Below, piece after piece: positions 23,339-36,038 of a stretch of 64,000 nucleotides of DNA. Under the pieces are notes generated by a model. The model was given only the letters and a program-made list of their open reading frames with translations. It did no database searches and was not told where the DNA came from. A program made the position numbers and the translations under genes. Each line of letters starts with the position of its first letter. The first letter of the stretch is position 1. This DNA comes from Tetradesmus obliquus (lineage: Eukaryota > Chlorophyta > Chlorophyceae > Sphaeropleales > Scenedesmaceae): assembly GCA_030272155.1 (NCBI GenBank), contig CP126197.1, forward strand, positions 868,001 to 932,000. Reading direction: 5' to 3'.

Positions 23339-25905
23339 ATGGCATCAGCAACTCGTTGGGCTCTGCTGCTGGCCCTGGCTGCCATTACTGTCAGCAGCAT
23401 CGCAACCCCTGCAGCAGCATACGACGATGACGACTGCCGTGGCTGTGCCCCTGGCAGCTGCGACAGGCTGCCTCGCGCTAATCGTGGTGGTGTCAACAAC
23501 GACGATTATGACAGGTACTACTACTCCTGCCGGCAGTGCCTGGCGGGTTACAGCCTGGTCAACGACACTGATGATGGTGGTGTGATATACGGAGAATGCG
23601 GTGAGTAGTGCATGTGGATTCAATGGTTGCCCAATGACCCTTCCAATGAGTGAAAATTTGGCAGTGCTTTCAGTATCTAAACTCTAAACTATGAGTGGAA
23701 ATATCCTGCCATGCTGCACTAACAGCCTCGACTGTGGCCACCCCGCATGCGCAGCCAATAACATGATGATGATGCGCAGCCAATACTGCCTGCTGTTGTG
23801 GCCCTTGCATCTTGTTTGGGTTTGCGACGCCGCGCAAGGCTTAGGGCCTGGCAGGTTGCCTCCCTCTTATTGTGTTAGCTGCCTTCATGCCTGGCCGTCT
23901 GCTCTGCGCAGCACTGCTGTTCCACTGTTTGTTGAGGTTTGCAAAGCCGCACAGGGCTTCGAGCCTGCCTGCCTGCCGCCCTCCTTGTGTGGGCCTTTTG
24001 ACCACTCGCCTGCCTGCCTGCACTGTTGCCTGTGCTGCTGCACCGCCCTTCCCTGTAGCCTGCAATGCCGCGCAAGGCTTCGAGCCTGCCTGCTTGCAGG
24101 CCTGTCTGTGCATGTCTGCTTTCCCCTGTGTATAGGTCACTGACTGCCTTGCCTGCCTGCCTGCCTGCCCACGCTGTTGTGCCGTCCTTTGCTGCAGTCC
24201 CCGCAGTCTGCAATGACGCACAGGGCTTCGAGCTTGTCTGCCTGCCGCCCTTCCTGTGTGGGTCACTGACCGCCTTGCCTGCCTGCCTGCCTGCGCTGAT
24301 GTGCCGTTGTTTTTTTGCATTTGCCGCAGTCTGCGATGCAGCGAAGGGCTTTGGCCGGCGCCGCGTCAACGGCCGCATCGCTTGCGCGCCCTGCCCAGCC
24401 AACACGCTGCCGCTGTCCTGCGGCGCTGGCCTGCTGGCTCGCTTTGATGCCAACACGCGTGCATGGACGCTGCGGCTGGGCAACGCCACATCCTGCAGGT
24501 GACTCTCTGGGCCTTATGCTCCTCCATTTCATGCGCGGCAGAGCTCAGTGCTGGCAGGTTTGTGGTCTTTCTGCAGCTAAACTAATGGTGGCAGCCGTCG
24601 AGAGGACATAGTAACACTGGTATGGACTTGTGCAGCCTGCCCACACTCACACACGAGATGATACGGCGTACAGTTTGCAAACTATCATCTGTGTCTCGGT
24701 TTGGCTGCCTGACAAACAGTGTTTGTCTGCTGCAGGGACTTTGACTGGGACGACTTCAGGCCTGAGTGGAAGCCAGAGGCCCTCACTTGAATTACACCTG
24801 CTTCTAACAAAGTAACGCGCCTTGCTTGTGCCCTGCAGGCACTTTGATTGGGACGACTTCAGGCCTTGCTTGTGCCCTGCAGGCACTTTGATTGGGACGA
24901 CTTCAGGCCCGAGTGGAAGCCGGAGGCAAATAGACTGAAGCAGGGATTGATGGGACTGCGTCGTCATCACAACTGTGTGCTCTGCAGGAATCACAGGCCT
25001 ATGAATGCTTCTGTAACTGTGTGCTCTGCAGGGACTTTGACTGGGACGACTTCAGGCCCGAATGGAAGCCTGAGGTGGTGCCACGCAGCACCAGGGTCCG
25101 TATGAGGGTGCCTGCCCCGAGGTTTGCAGAGTTCCAGTGCGTGGCCTGCAGCCAGGCGGGGAGGGCCAGACAGGTCGGCGGCCAGTGCGGTGAGTTTGTT
25201 GTTGACAGTGTGGATCAGTGAGATGTGATTGACAGGCCTCATTTGGTCTCGTATTGATGTGTTGCCTGCAGCCTGGCGGGGAGGGCCAAGCAGGCCGGCG
25301 GCCAGTGCGGTGAGTGGTGCATCGGCTGCTGGCAGCAGTATGTGTGGCCTTATATAAATGCCTTCATCGTGTTGTTAGTCATCAGCCTTGGTGCTAGGAC
25401 CCACGTGCAGCAGTTGTGTATTGTGGAAAGCAGGGTTGGCGTGAAGCTGCTTTGTTGGTGTTGGCTTGATGTGGGTGATTGCTGTGAGGGTTTGCTGAGT
25501 TCCAGTGCGTTGCGTGCAGCCAGGCAGGGAGGGGCAAATAGGCCGGCGGCCAGTGTGGTGAGTCCGCGCTGCTTTGCGATTTACATCGAATGAGTCGCTA
25601 ATAAGTGACCTGCTGTGCTTGGTGCCGTGATGATGTGTTGCTGGCTCCGCTACCACTAGCAGCAGCGGCAGCAGTGGCACTACTAGTGCAGTAGTACTGC
25701 AGCCATGCGTCTCCCTGTTTCCAAAAAAAGCCCTTGACACCTTATCTTTTGTGCCTGCTGGCGTCTGTGCTGTCTCTGCAGTGGCGGCATGAACACAGTG
25801 TGCGCACATGGCACATCAGGCCTTGGGCGGGCTGGCAACAGCGAGGAAGATGCCTTCAATTTCTGGATCCCGGATATGGCGTATGTCCGTGCCAAGCAGC
25901 GTGTA
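23339..25905 (+). CDS. Secreted Cys-rich protein of unknown function
   Basis: The ATG at 23339 starts a clear signal peptide (MASATRWALLLALAAITVSS, likely cut after ATPAAA). Exons: 23339-23600, 24330-24498, 25032-25189, in consistent phase. The mature part begins YDDDDCRGCAPGSCDRLPRA and has Cys pairs of the CxxC type (CRQC, CAPC, CVAC), a DFDWDDFRPEWKPE motif and a final QAGRARQVGGQC. This looks like an extracellular disulphide-rich or EGF-like protein, but I cannot name a family. A further exon from about 25790 (GGMNTVCAHGTSGLGRAGNS) is plausible but does not fit the phase of the preceding donor, so the C-terminus is uncertain; in the phase-correct frame a stop follows within three codons. 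Introns are packed with exon-edge copies. Confidence 0.6.
23818..24245 (+). repeat. Four serial copies of the 5' edge of exon 24330-24498
   Basis: The acceptor plus VC(D/N)(A/D)A.GF recurs at about 23820, 23935, 24055 and 24198 before the real exon. Spacing is 113-145 bp. Intron words between copies (CCTGCCTGCCTGC and the TTGTGTGGG(C/T) word) are repeated as well. Confidence 0.85.
24730..24930 (+). repeat. Three copies of the 5' edge of exon 25032-25189
   Basis: The acceptor CTGCAG and DFDWDDFRPEWKPE recur at 24735-24780, 24836-24866 (truncated after FRP) and 24879-24930. Confidence 0.9.
25264..25566 (+). repeat. Two copies of the 3' edge of exon 25032-25189
   Basis: The codons for VACSQAGRA..VGGQC and a GTGAGT donor recur at 25266-25316 and 25494-25564, downstream of the exon. 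Confidence 0.85.
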
Positions 25906-28577
25906 GGACCTGCCCTACCTCCAGATGCATGGCCGGCCATGTGTGATTGTGTTGCGTGGCACGTTCAGGCCTTGATTTGCGACGCACAATGTGAGGAACG
26001 TGTGCTGTTCCGTATCCACAGTGAGATGCACAGTCCAATCACGCATATCTGATCCACTGATCTGGCATCGCTGTTAAGTATGGACGATATAGACTGATGA
26101 TGCGTGTTGCATCCTAGCAATATTTGTATGTACAAGCACGTCAGTGCTTGCTGAACACTGCCAGGACAGTTCATCACTGATGCGGCATCAGCCTCTTACG
26201 TGCATGGGTGCGGGATTGTGCAGCACAACATCAACATTGGGCTGTGGTGCGGCATTTGCATGGACCAGTCCTCTCTAATATTTGGAACTTGTGCGCATTG
26301 TTGAACCCAACATGTTGCCATCGTCAGATTGTGGGCGCAGCTGCGGTATGTGAGGTCTACACACGCGATGTATAGTCTATATAGCATGCTGACTTCTGCC
26401 CTGGGAGATGGCTGCGTTGCATCACACCCTGCAGCATGATACTATGAAGTGATCTTTTCGAACGCGATGGTTCCAATCTGACAGAGGATAGCAAAACCCA
26501 CATTTCGTGCTTGCATCACTTTGAACACAACCCGAGCATGGACGTGATGGACTTGCCGTCTGCAATGGCTGCTCTTGCTGCAAATGCAGCGCACGGCACT
26601 GCAGATCTGCAAAAACGCTTTGCATGGTATGCTGCTGGGTGCTGCAGCCAACAGAAGTTGAGTTTGGGCTTGTAGGTACTGCATGTACGCATGTCTGAGA
26701 ACATGTGTGGGCTTTTGCATGAAGCCTTTTATTTTTCAAACCCCATCCTTGGCACAGAGTGGCATCGCTGCCACGTTGAGTTCGGCATGTCTGTTTTGTG
26801 TTGGCATGTGCACGCACTACACCCTTACTGGCGCAAGCACACCTGTGCAGTGCTCCTCTGCTGTGACTTCAAACATTACTACACTGCAGGGAGGAGATGA
26901 ATGGGAGAGCGTACTGTATCGGAGGTCTGCGCCATAGCAGCTCTGGCCTAAATGTTTGCTAGTAGTACTGTATGTGAGCTGTGGCACGTGCGCCTGCTTC
27001 AGCAGATGGTGCGCACTGACGTGCGCCATAGATAAGCAGGCAGCAGGGAGGCCATGCATATTGTATTATATCGTGTTTGGCAGTCTGCTGAACCAAGCAA
27101 GCGACAAGCGGGCAAAGGTCCCTCTGAGCCCCTGGCTGGTGCGGGCCAGGAGGCCAGGAGTCCTGGCTAGGTGTTGATTGGATACCACCCGGCGGCTGGT
27201 TTGGTGCTGGTTTTAGGTCCTGCCAGGACCAGTGGTTGGGTGCTGGTTGGGTGCTGTACACTGTCACGGTGGCAGCTGTGTGCAAGGGTCGCAGCAGGAG
27301 AGGTCTGCTGGCCATTTCCTCCAGAGACTTGCCACTGCTTCTCACAATTGATTCGGGGCGCGTGGCCACTGATCGCATGCTCTGGGCTATGTAGCCGCGT
27401 ACGTTACTTACGTTTGTGTGCACTTGAAGTGGCCACTGGCCATGTCTCGTGCCGCTGGTGGCAGCAGGCTGGTGCACAGTGACCGCCAGCCGGCGCGCCG
27501 CTCCTACCAGTGAAGGCAATATTGTAACTTGTCTGGCGCCTTAGTGGGTGGGCCTGAGGCCCTACTTCGGTAATTGATAATTGGGAATTGGTAGCACCAA
27601 TAACATATCAGGCAGGTGCTGCAGCACCATGAAACAGTTTTGCTTATGCAAGCAGGCTTACATCATACTGGCAGCCGGCCTTGCAGCGTGGCGCCACGCA
27701 TACGCCTGGGCCGGCGACCAGACAACCCTCAGGCTGTGGAAGTACAGGGAGTAATGCCATTACGGTAACGGCATGAGCCTTTTGCAACGAGGCAGCACGT
27801 ATAGCTAACAACAGACAATTGGCTGCAGCCTGATCATCACAAGTGCTGCTGCAAGCTGTAGCGAGGCTCTGCCTTGAGGCAGGCGGATGGGGTTGAGGTG
27901 TAAGCATAAGAATGCTTGTTACATTTGGTGTCAAGCAAAGACGTTTGCAAAGTGCAATGCAAGGCCACCACCAGAAGTAGAGGATGCCTATCGACTTGAA
28001 ACAGCAAAGCGCCTGAAGTCCCGACAAGACGCACCTGAAGGGTAGTATCGGAGAGAGCAGAACAGCCAGCATGGAAGAGCAGAATTGTTAGCAGCTGCAT
28101 GCAAGGTAATGGCAGCTACCAACAAACTCTGCGCAGGGACATATGTAGTTGCTGCTGCTGCGCTGCTGCACTGACAGCTGTAGAAAACCCTGAACCATAG
28201 CAGAGGACTGCGTGCGACTCGGATGCAATAAATTATATGATGCAAGGATGAATATAAACATCAAAGCACAGGCACGAAGTGCATGTGCATAGATGATGAT
28301 AAGCAACAAGCACAAGGGTCCGGTGTTGTGGTTGTTAGTGACATGCCACATGACATGACACACCCAGGACTGCCTGGGGCCATGCAAATCACAACAACAG
28401 CTTTATAAACACTAGCAGACTGCGTGAACAGCTGTCCTGTGAGAGCAACAGGCGTTTGTCCCAGAGCAGCTGTCTGCATGTCATCACGCTTCACCAGCAG
28501 CTGATCTTGCTGGTTTTTGCGTTTGAACGCTCCGTTTAGCATGTCTCCAATTTTGAAAGCTCAAGTTTCGGGCTTGG
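25906..28577. other. Long intergenic region, no gene recognised
   Basis: About 2.7 kb with only short, low-quality frames on both strands. A weak exon of the preceding gene may extend to about 25905. No repeat array or RNA gene is seen. Confidence 0.4.
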
Positions 28578-30352
28578 ATGGCGCCCACAGGCAATCAGCT
28601 CGCGTGCCCGCAGCAAAACGCCCACGCCATAGACCACACCCGTCCTTGTCTCGCAGCACCTCTCTGTGGTAAGGCCAAAGCTTACACGTCAAGAAATATT
28701 GTGCTTTTAGTTTACTTTCCGCTTTGTGCCAATGAGCAGCAAATATGTACGTCCAGGGCTGGGAGTGTTCAAACAACGTGTGTGCCCCTTCATATCTGCA
28801 GGCTCACAACCGAGTCAAGACAGCAGGAGCGCAGATCACGACGCTATGCCATCCTCTGTGCGGCTGTGGTGCCGTTTGCAGCAGCCACAGCAGTGCAGCC
28901 TGCTGCCACAGCAGCAGCAACAACAGCAGCAGCAGTAGCAACATCGTCATGGCCAGCAGTCATCCTCAGCTGCGGAGTGTTCATCCTGTGCTGTGCTGCA
29001 GCAGCGATGCTGCTATCTGCTATCCCACTGCTGTGGTCTATGACCAAGACAACAAACCGCATGGAGAGTATGCTGCAGGTGCGCCGCACTCCATGCCAGG
29101 CCAGCCTGCCTCTTGCCAACCCTCAGCAGCAGCACTTCCATCTGTCCTATGTCAGACTTGGACGCTCTTTGCATGACTCAGCAACGGTGCATTCCAGATC
29201 CAGCAAGACACAGCGGTTGTGCAGCCCACACATATAGTGTCTGCCGCAGCATCACATACGCGCCTCACCAGCACACAAACAACCCTCTTCTTGCAGGCGC
29301 TAGATACGGAGCTGCCTGACACAGAAGCCAGCATGCAGCTTCAACCTAAAGCAGCAGCACTGTTCACTGTTCACTGCGCAGGGATGACGTGAACGCGCAG
29401 TTGGCGTCCTAGTAGTGCAACAGCAGTACAGTGTGCAAGCATCCTCCTGTGTGCATTGTCTACGCTGAATATCCACACGTGCGCCTTGCCGGATCTCTCC
29501 TGCAGACCCTTGAAACGGAGCTGCCAGACACTGCAGCCAGCATGCGGCTGTCATCCTTGGAGCTTTCAGACTGCCTGGCGGAGATGGGCGCACTCGGCAG
29601 CGACCTCAGCTCAGGGCTGAGGGCCTCAGCTCGGCTCGCGAGTGCGGCTGAGTTGGGTGTGCGGCAGGGCGCGCTGCTGCTGGGGGCGGGGGTGGTGCCT
29701 GTGCTGGCACGCAAGGAGACGCAGCTGCGAGGTGCGTGAATTCCTCACCGGGTTGATTTGTGGTGATCCATTTCATAGCAGGTGGTCCAGCATGTTATGT
29801 TTGCGCAAGGTTATGGGCCAGCAGCTGATGCCGAGGATCGATGCGTATTCCTGCACGCAGGTTCTGTATGCACAAGCAAACGTGCCAATTGCTTGCAGGG
29901 CGCTGAGCGTGCAGCACATGCAGGCATGTGTTGCTGTGCGACAGGACTCCTGTTGCTAGCCCCCGAGACCTTGCCTTCTGTGCGTGCCTGTTGCAACTGC
30001 TGCAACTGCAGATGTGGTGGAGGCGGCTCTCAAAGCACGAGTTGAGTTAGAGCCTGAAGTGCGCAAGGCACGGGCAGCAGTGCTGGGTGCAACTTCAAAC
30101 GCAAGGCGTGCTCGTGGCGCGCTGCTGCTGGCGCGGCTTGCAGGAACAGCAGTGAACCTGGGCAGAGCAGTCAGGGGCAGCCTTGCTGCAGCAGCAGCGC
30201 AGCGCATTGCAGAGCAGGAGGCAGCAGCAGTGATGGAGTCTGCGGCACTGCGGCGCTGGCAGCAGCAGCAGCAGAGGTCACGCGGCAGCAGCCCCAGCAG
30301 GAACAGCAGCAGCAACAGCAGCAGCAGTCAACCGCGTGCCAAGCCAGCTTGA
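28578..30352 (+). CDS. Probable plastid membrane protein (plant DELPDT-motif family)
   Basis: Confident exons are 28802-29078, 29506-29731 and 30012-30352, in phase. A candidate first exon with ATG at 28578 ends at a GTAAGG donor at 28669 but does not join in phase, so the start is uncertain. The N-terminal part is Arg/Ala-rich like a transit peptide, followed by a long hydrophobic segment (VILSCGVFILCCAAAAMLLS). Next come T(L/V)ETELPDT.ASMRLSSLELSD, a stretch matching the ELPDTMAA(V/I)RLS-type motif I recall from plant plastid transmembrane proteins (DUF948-like), then a helical region. The C-terminal exon is predicted helical (DVVEAALKARVELEPEVRKA) and ends in a Gln/Ser-rich basic tail. Function is unknown in the plant homologues as far as I know. 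Confidence 0.6.
29290..29342 (+). repeat. Copy of the 5' edge of exon 29506-29731
   Basis: An acceptor followed by LDTELPDTEASMQL lies about 210 bp upstream of the real TLETELPDTAASMRL. The frame closes soon after. Confidence 0.85.
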
Positions 30353-31020
30353 GGTGCCTCTCAGGGTGATGCAGATGGTTGACCTGGGTGATTTTAACTC
30401 AGCAAGCACATAATCCTGTGCCTTATGATGACAATGAAGCAGGCAATGCTGACAACGACTGACGAGGTTTGATCTGGCAGAGCTCAGTGAGCCAAGCAGG
30501 AGCTGCAGCAGGCACTGCAGCAGTGCTGTGCAGCTGTGTTGGAAGGCAGGGACGCTCCTGCAATGCGTGGCGTGGGGTATCCAAGGCACAGGCAAGCGCA
30601 TCTGCAGTCACAACTTTCCGGTGTACACGTGTGCTGCGTTTTATGCCGCCAGCATGTGCTGTTGTGAGTAGGCGCGTATATGTGCGTCTTACATGGCATG
30701 CAGCATGCTGCGCAGTGCGCAGCAGTGCAGCAGACAGGATGTCCTCAGACAGCCCTCTCGCAAGCCCTCTTTTCGATACATGTGCCAACAGCTGGTATGT
30801 TCTGAATCTGGGTATGTCGCAATGTCAACGCCGGGCTGTGAGCATGTCGTTTCAAACTGCCGGAGAGGGTTGTAGTGGCTGTAGTCGCTACACGCAAGTG
30901 ATGACAACTGCATATCAGGTTGTGTTGCATCTGCCTAAATGAAAGTGCTGTGTTTTACTGTACTGTCGTCGTCTAAGGTTCCTGACATAACTAGCTGGCA
31001 CAGTTGGCGCGAAAGCAACA
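30353..31020. other. Intergenic, no gene recognised
   Basis: The region is between two plus-strand genes and should contain the promoter of the coiled-coil gene. No supported coding sequence. Confidence 0.4.
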
Positions 31021-33882
31021 ATGTCGAGGCCTGGAAGCAAGGGCCTTGGTGCTCTTTCAGTAAATGGCAGCACACCACCTACGCGTTCTGGAGTTCGGAC
31101 TAGCACAGCATCGAAAACGGTAGGGGTGAGCGGGCTGGCCCTGTAGTGACATCTACCTGGCACTTGAGCAGCAGCTCACAGGCATTTCGCTTGTGCACAC
31201 AGGCAAAAGCAGCAGAGAGCCCTTTAGAGGCTCTGACACACGCGTTAATAAAGAAGATGCGGGAACGCTTTGGGGTGAGCTCAACAGCGATGTGCATGCC
31301 TATGTAACTTGGCCTGCACATGCGCAGCACCCACTTGCTGCCTTGTGCTGCTCAGCAGCAGTAACGCATGCAGCCTGAGGACCTTGCACGTGCCTGCATG
31401 TTACAGGAGGTCAGCAATGACGTGGCTTCACAAGAAATCATCGCCAAGGAGGTGACAGAGTTCATGCTTACAGCAGGCAGCGTACGGGTGAGTACAAACT
31501 ACTGCTGGGTGGTGCGACAAGGCACAGCAGCACAGCAGCAGCTGCTCCCTTGCTCTGGGATGCCCGCAAGTAGCATCTGCATGAGGCAGTTGTACCGTTA
31601 CACTGTACTGGTGATATCAGCCGGCTGATTGGAGGTCACACTGCTTTCATCAGCAGCACCAGCCAGCAATGGCAGCACACCTTGCGTATCGCCCAGAACC
31701 AGCAGTTCATGCGTCCTCACCGTGTGCATGCATCCACTCGTCTCAACAATATACCCTGTGCCAGTTCAGCTGCAGATGTATGCAAGCCATCTGCGCTGCC
31801 TGTACATGCCTGCATCTGCTTTGCATGTTGCCGCGCGCTGATGCTGCTGTGCAATGCTGCTTGCAGGAGGAGGACCTGTCGCACCTGGAGGATAAGATCA
31901 GGGCACGGCTAACAGGCGAGACGCCAAAGTGAGCAGCAGCAACAGAAGCAGCAGCAGCAATCTCAACTGCATCAGGTACTGCAGCACCAGGAGTGCAGCA
32001 CAAAATGACCAAAGTCTGGCAAACAGCAGCAGCTCTTGGCAGAGCAGCAGCAGGGCAACAACCAGTGCCGCCAGCTTCCTTTCTTGAAGCGAAGCGACGG
32101 CAGTGCTAGGCAGCACGGCACGCACTGCATAAATGAGCAAACCACTTTCACACCCTCAATTGCATGCTGTGCACGCACTCACCACCTGCTGTCGACGTCA
32201 CTGCTGTCCACTGCCCCCTGCAGCCGCAACACGCTGGCCAGCCTGAAGCGTGCGCAGCAGCAGGGCGATGAGTGGGCCAAGATCTACGCGCTGCACATCA
32301 AGGAGGGCCGCGAGCTGGACGAGAAAGCAAAGCAGGCGGCAGCGGCAAAGGCAGCAGCATTAAAGCAGGTGCGGGCGGAGCTGCAGCATGCAGAGCAAGG
32401 GCTGTAGCAGCAGCAGTAGCAGCAAGGTTGCTGTGCATGCCATGGGACGGTAACAGCCAGGCTGTGGAGGTCAGCAGCAGGTGCACAGGAGCTGCAGCAG
32501 CACATGTCAGGCGACAGCAGCTGGCGTAGTTAGTAAAACTAGCACACATACGTCGCACCTTGCAGCAAGCTGTCAGCTTGCACTGTTCTGTCGTGACTGC
32601 ACCTATGCTTGCCGTGTCTTGTTCTTCATTTTGAAGCCGCCACACCATGCTTGACAGTAGCAAGCTCCCAATGCCTCTTCTGCTCACATCCCGATTGTAC
32701 TTGTGTGCTGCTGCGCCAGGTGCTGGCGGGCCAGGTGGCTGACCGCGCAGCCAAGGAGCAGCACGAGAAGCAGGAGGAGCTTGAGTATGCAGCACAGGAG
32801 CAGGTGGGGCGGCATTGCAGGAACTACCAGCAGATGCTTCCAGTGCTGCAGGCAGCTGGCAGCAGTCACAGGCAGCAGGCAGCACATGAGGCGGTGATAT
32901 GCCGGGGTGGACACCCGGCATCAGCAGCATGTGCGCTGGTGTGCAGCACGCATATGCTTGGCCTAATCATTGACAGCTGCTACTTCAACAGCAGTGTGTA
33001 TACAGATGTGAGGAGGGAGGTTTGTGCTGGAGCCATCCTGTACCACGGTGGCACTAGTGTTCTTCATGCTTGCTGCAGGCTCAGCTGCGTGAGTGGGAGG
33101 CTGCTGAGGCCGCCAAGCGCGCAGCGGAGCGGGAGGCTGCACTGAGGCTCAAGGGCGACAGGGCAGCACAGCTGGCAGACAGAAACATGGTGAGCAGGGC
33201 GGGATGCGGCTCAGGAGTGTGACTCTAGGTGGCTGTTGACCTGGTTGCTATTTTGCTGCCTGCAATGGGACTTCGCGGCAACTAGATGGATTCGTCAGTG
33301 CTGCACCACCTTATGTGCTGCTGCACTCAACGAATGTTCATCGGTGCCGCACTGCGGCTGCTGCTGCTGCTGGCTGCAGCGCAAGCGGCTGGCTGACGAG
33401 AAGCGCGCGGCTGAGGAGGCTGAGCTGGCGGCGCGGCTGGCGTACGAGGCGCGCGCCGAGGCTGAGGCGGAGGAGGCGGAGCGCAAGGCGGCCAAGGAGG
33501 CGCTGAAGGCCTTCCTGCTCAAGTGAGTGTAGAGAGGTTATCTGTGAAGCTATTCAAATGCAGATTGCTGGGCTCTGCTGTCCCAGCTATGCTGGTGTGC
33601 TGTGTGGTGTCAGAGGAGGCGGAGCGCAAGGCGGCCAAGGAGGCGCTAAAGGCCTTCCTGCTCAAGTGGGTGTTGAGGGTGGTGACACATACAACTGTAT
33701 GCAATGGCAGCAGCTGTGCCTTTTTGTGCTGAGCTATCCTTGCTAGCATTTTTGTGCGATGACAGCTGACTGCGTTCGGACCACTTCAATCGGCAGCAGT
33801 ACTCCTGTTCGGCCCAGCAGGCAGGCGTGTCCGTTGGCCGTCAATCCGCTGAGACACAGTGGCTGTTCCTCACGTGCAACAT

Positions 33883-33928
<46 letters not shown>

Positions 33929-36038
33929 ACTCTGCCTCCACTGCAGCAACGAGAGCCTGAAGGCCATCAAGGAGGCGGCCAAGCAGCAGGAGTGGGCGGC
34001 CGACAAGGCCATCATGGAGGAGTACGCGGCGCAGATGGAGAAGCAGGAGGCGGCGCGCAAGGCGCAGGTGCGCGGCAGGCAGGCCTATGCGCGGCAGCTG
34101 TTGGTTGGTGCTGTTTGCTGTACATGTCAACTTGGAAAGCCTGCAATGCAAGCCTGTGGTCCCTCAGGCCGTTAGTATGTGCAGCAAGTATTGGTTCAGT
34201 TGTCTGGTGTGAGTTACTGTCTGAGTGAACCCAGACGCACCAAGTTTGATCATCTGCTGCTGCTGGTGCTTGTCCCTGCAGGTTGACAAGCTCAAGGCGT
34301 GGCAGGCAGCGCAGGAGCGGGAGGCGGCTGTGCGGCCAGAGGCCAAGCGCTGGATAGACCCAGCCATAGTGGAGCGGTGCGTGTGTCCTGCAGGACTGCT
34401 ACAGTGTCCTGTGACGTAATGTAATGGTGTCTGCGTCATTGCAGCGCTGCTGTGCCCTCCAGCATGGATGCTGTACCACAGCCGGGGCCGGGCACTGCTG
34501 GGTGGCTGATCACGTGGTGCCACAGTCAGTAGCGGCAGCAGTCGCAGTTGCAGTTGCATGCCACAGATGCAGCAGCTGTCCATCTTGCCGACTTCAGCAC
34601 GATTCTTGGGTGCCACGTGCGTCAGAGTGCAAGGGACGCTGTGTCCACCATCATGGTGCCAACCTTCCTCGGTCCTGTGTGTCGGCTGCGTGCCGTTCAG
34701 GTACACGCGTGAGGCTGAGGCTGCTGCTGCCGCTGAGGATGAGCGGCGCAAGGCTGCTGTCAAGGCCAGCAGCAAGGTGCTGGCGGCCAGCCTGGCTGAG
34801 CAGCTGGTGCTCAAGGAGAGCCTGAAGCACGCGCACGACGGCGAGGAGCAGGTGAGCCTTTTCTGCAGGCTCTCCCTGTGCTGTAATACGTATGTTGTGT
34901 GGTGGTGATGGCTTGTGGCTGCCTGCTGCCTGCAGGCTGCCAGCTGTGCTGCTTGAGGAGGCTGCGTAGGCGGCACAGCCGCTGTCGGCTGCTGCAAGCT
35001 CTTCTTGACTGCTGCCTTTTGCATGTTTGCCTGCCGCCGTATTCCTGCAGGCTGCCATCCCTGCGCTGAAAGAGGGTGTGGCTGCGGAAGCGTCGCTGTC
35101 ACTGTTGGCTCCTGCAAACGCATCTCACCTGGTGTCTTTTGCATGTTTGCCTGCCGCCGTGTTCCTGCAGGCTGCCATCCGTGCGCTGAAAGAGGGCGTG
35201 GCTGCGGAGGCATCGCGGCGTGCTGCCGAGAAGGCCGCGGAGGAGGCCAAGAAGGTGGCGCTGAAGGCGGCACTGGAGCAGCAGATGAAGCTGAATGCGA
35301 CTCGCAGGTGCGCTGCGCTGCCAGCGGGTGGATGGTCTGCGTCGCTTGTATGTGGCTGTTCAGGGGCGTTGTGTGTGGCGTTGTGTGTGGTGCTGGAAGC
35401 GGCGCTGAAGGAGCAGATGAAGCTGGAGGTGGCACACAGGTGGGGCCTGATGAAGTGCAGTCGGTTTCATCTCATGTCTGTTGTGTGTCACGTGACACTT
35501 GGCTGCGCAGGTGGAGAGCTGCGCACCCTTGTATGATCCCGTGGGCACCACGACGGTATGCACTTTGCCATGCACAGTGCTGGGGGACCTGCTGTATTTT
35601 TTGCTACCAGGGGGGACGCAATCCTACTGGCTCGCTACCACAGCACAATTGGGCAAGCCCAATTGCCAGGAGCGGGAGGCAGTGCCTCACCAGCAGAACA
35701 CGTCACAACCTGCTGTACTTGATACTTCGCTGTGCTGGGGGACTGCTGCCCTGCAGGTTTGTGGCGCCCATGAGTGAGACCGAGAGGCTGACCATTGCTG
35801 GTTCAAAGTTTACATGTACAACTGCCACGATTTGCTAAATGAAGCTGTTGGGTTGCTGCTGTGCTGCAGGATTGTGGCGCCCATGAGTGAGACCGAGAAG
35901 CTGATCAACACGCAGCTGCTGGAGAAGGTGGCACAGGCAGGGCTCGGGCAGCTGGGGGCAGCAGCGGCAGCAGCAGGGCCCGTGGTGCGCACCAAGACAG
36001 CGCAGCAGCAGGCGGCAGCAAAGTCGGGCCGGGTATAA
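31021..36038 (+). CDS. Charged coiled-coil protein, possible flagellar (TPH-like) protein
   Basis: Thirteen exons join in phase to 489 codons including the stop: 31021-31119 (or -31125), 31203-31274, 31407-31487, 31867-31928, 32224-32368, 32720-32803, 33079-33189, 33380-33522, 33947-34067, 34282-34376, 34701-34851, 35171-35307, 35870-36038. The start MSRPGSKGLGALSVNGSTPP is short and basic. From exon 2 the protein is almost entirely Ala/Glu/Lys/Arg-rich helix with heptad character, e.g. RLADEKRAAEEAELAARLAY and YAAQMEKQEAARKAQ, with invariant-looking RWIDPAI and a C-terminal PMSETEKLINTQLLEKV. This composition and the closing motif resemble trichohyalin/plectin-homology proteins of ciliary doublet microtubules, but I cannot assign a specific FAP/CFAP. 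No membrane segment or signal. Confidence 0.7.
33608..33668 (+). repeat. Copy of the 3' edge of exon 33380-33522
   Basis: EEAERKAAKEALKAFLLK and a GTGGGT donor recur about 145 bp downstream of the exon with one silent change. Confidence 0.9.
35045..35103 (+). repeat. Copy of the 5' edge of exon 35171-35307
   Basis: The acceptor and AAIPALKEGVAAEAS recur about 120 bp upstream; the preceding intron (TTGCATGTTTGCCTGCCGCC) is duplicated exactly. Confidence 0.9.
35392..35443 (+). repeat. Copy of the 3' edge of exon 35171-35307
   Basis: LEAALKEQMKLEVAHR with donor recurs about 130 bp downstream of ALEQQMKLNATR. Confidence 0.8.
35750..35803 (+). repeat. Copy of the 5' edge of the last coiled-coil exon
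   Basis: The acceptor CTGCAG and FVAPMSETERL recur about 115 bp before IVAPMSETEKL. The copy is in the right phase to be spliced in, but would end the protein at a stop 20 codons later (35837). Confidence 0.9.

Noticed and set aside
25790-25905. Fourth exon of the Cys-rich gene
   Set aside because: The frame GGMNTVCAHG looks coding, but it does not fit the phase of the previous donor; included only as uncertain extent.
34164-35435. 423-codon minus frame
   Set aside because: Antisense to three exons of the coiled-coil gene and crosses its introns; no domain.
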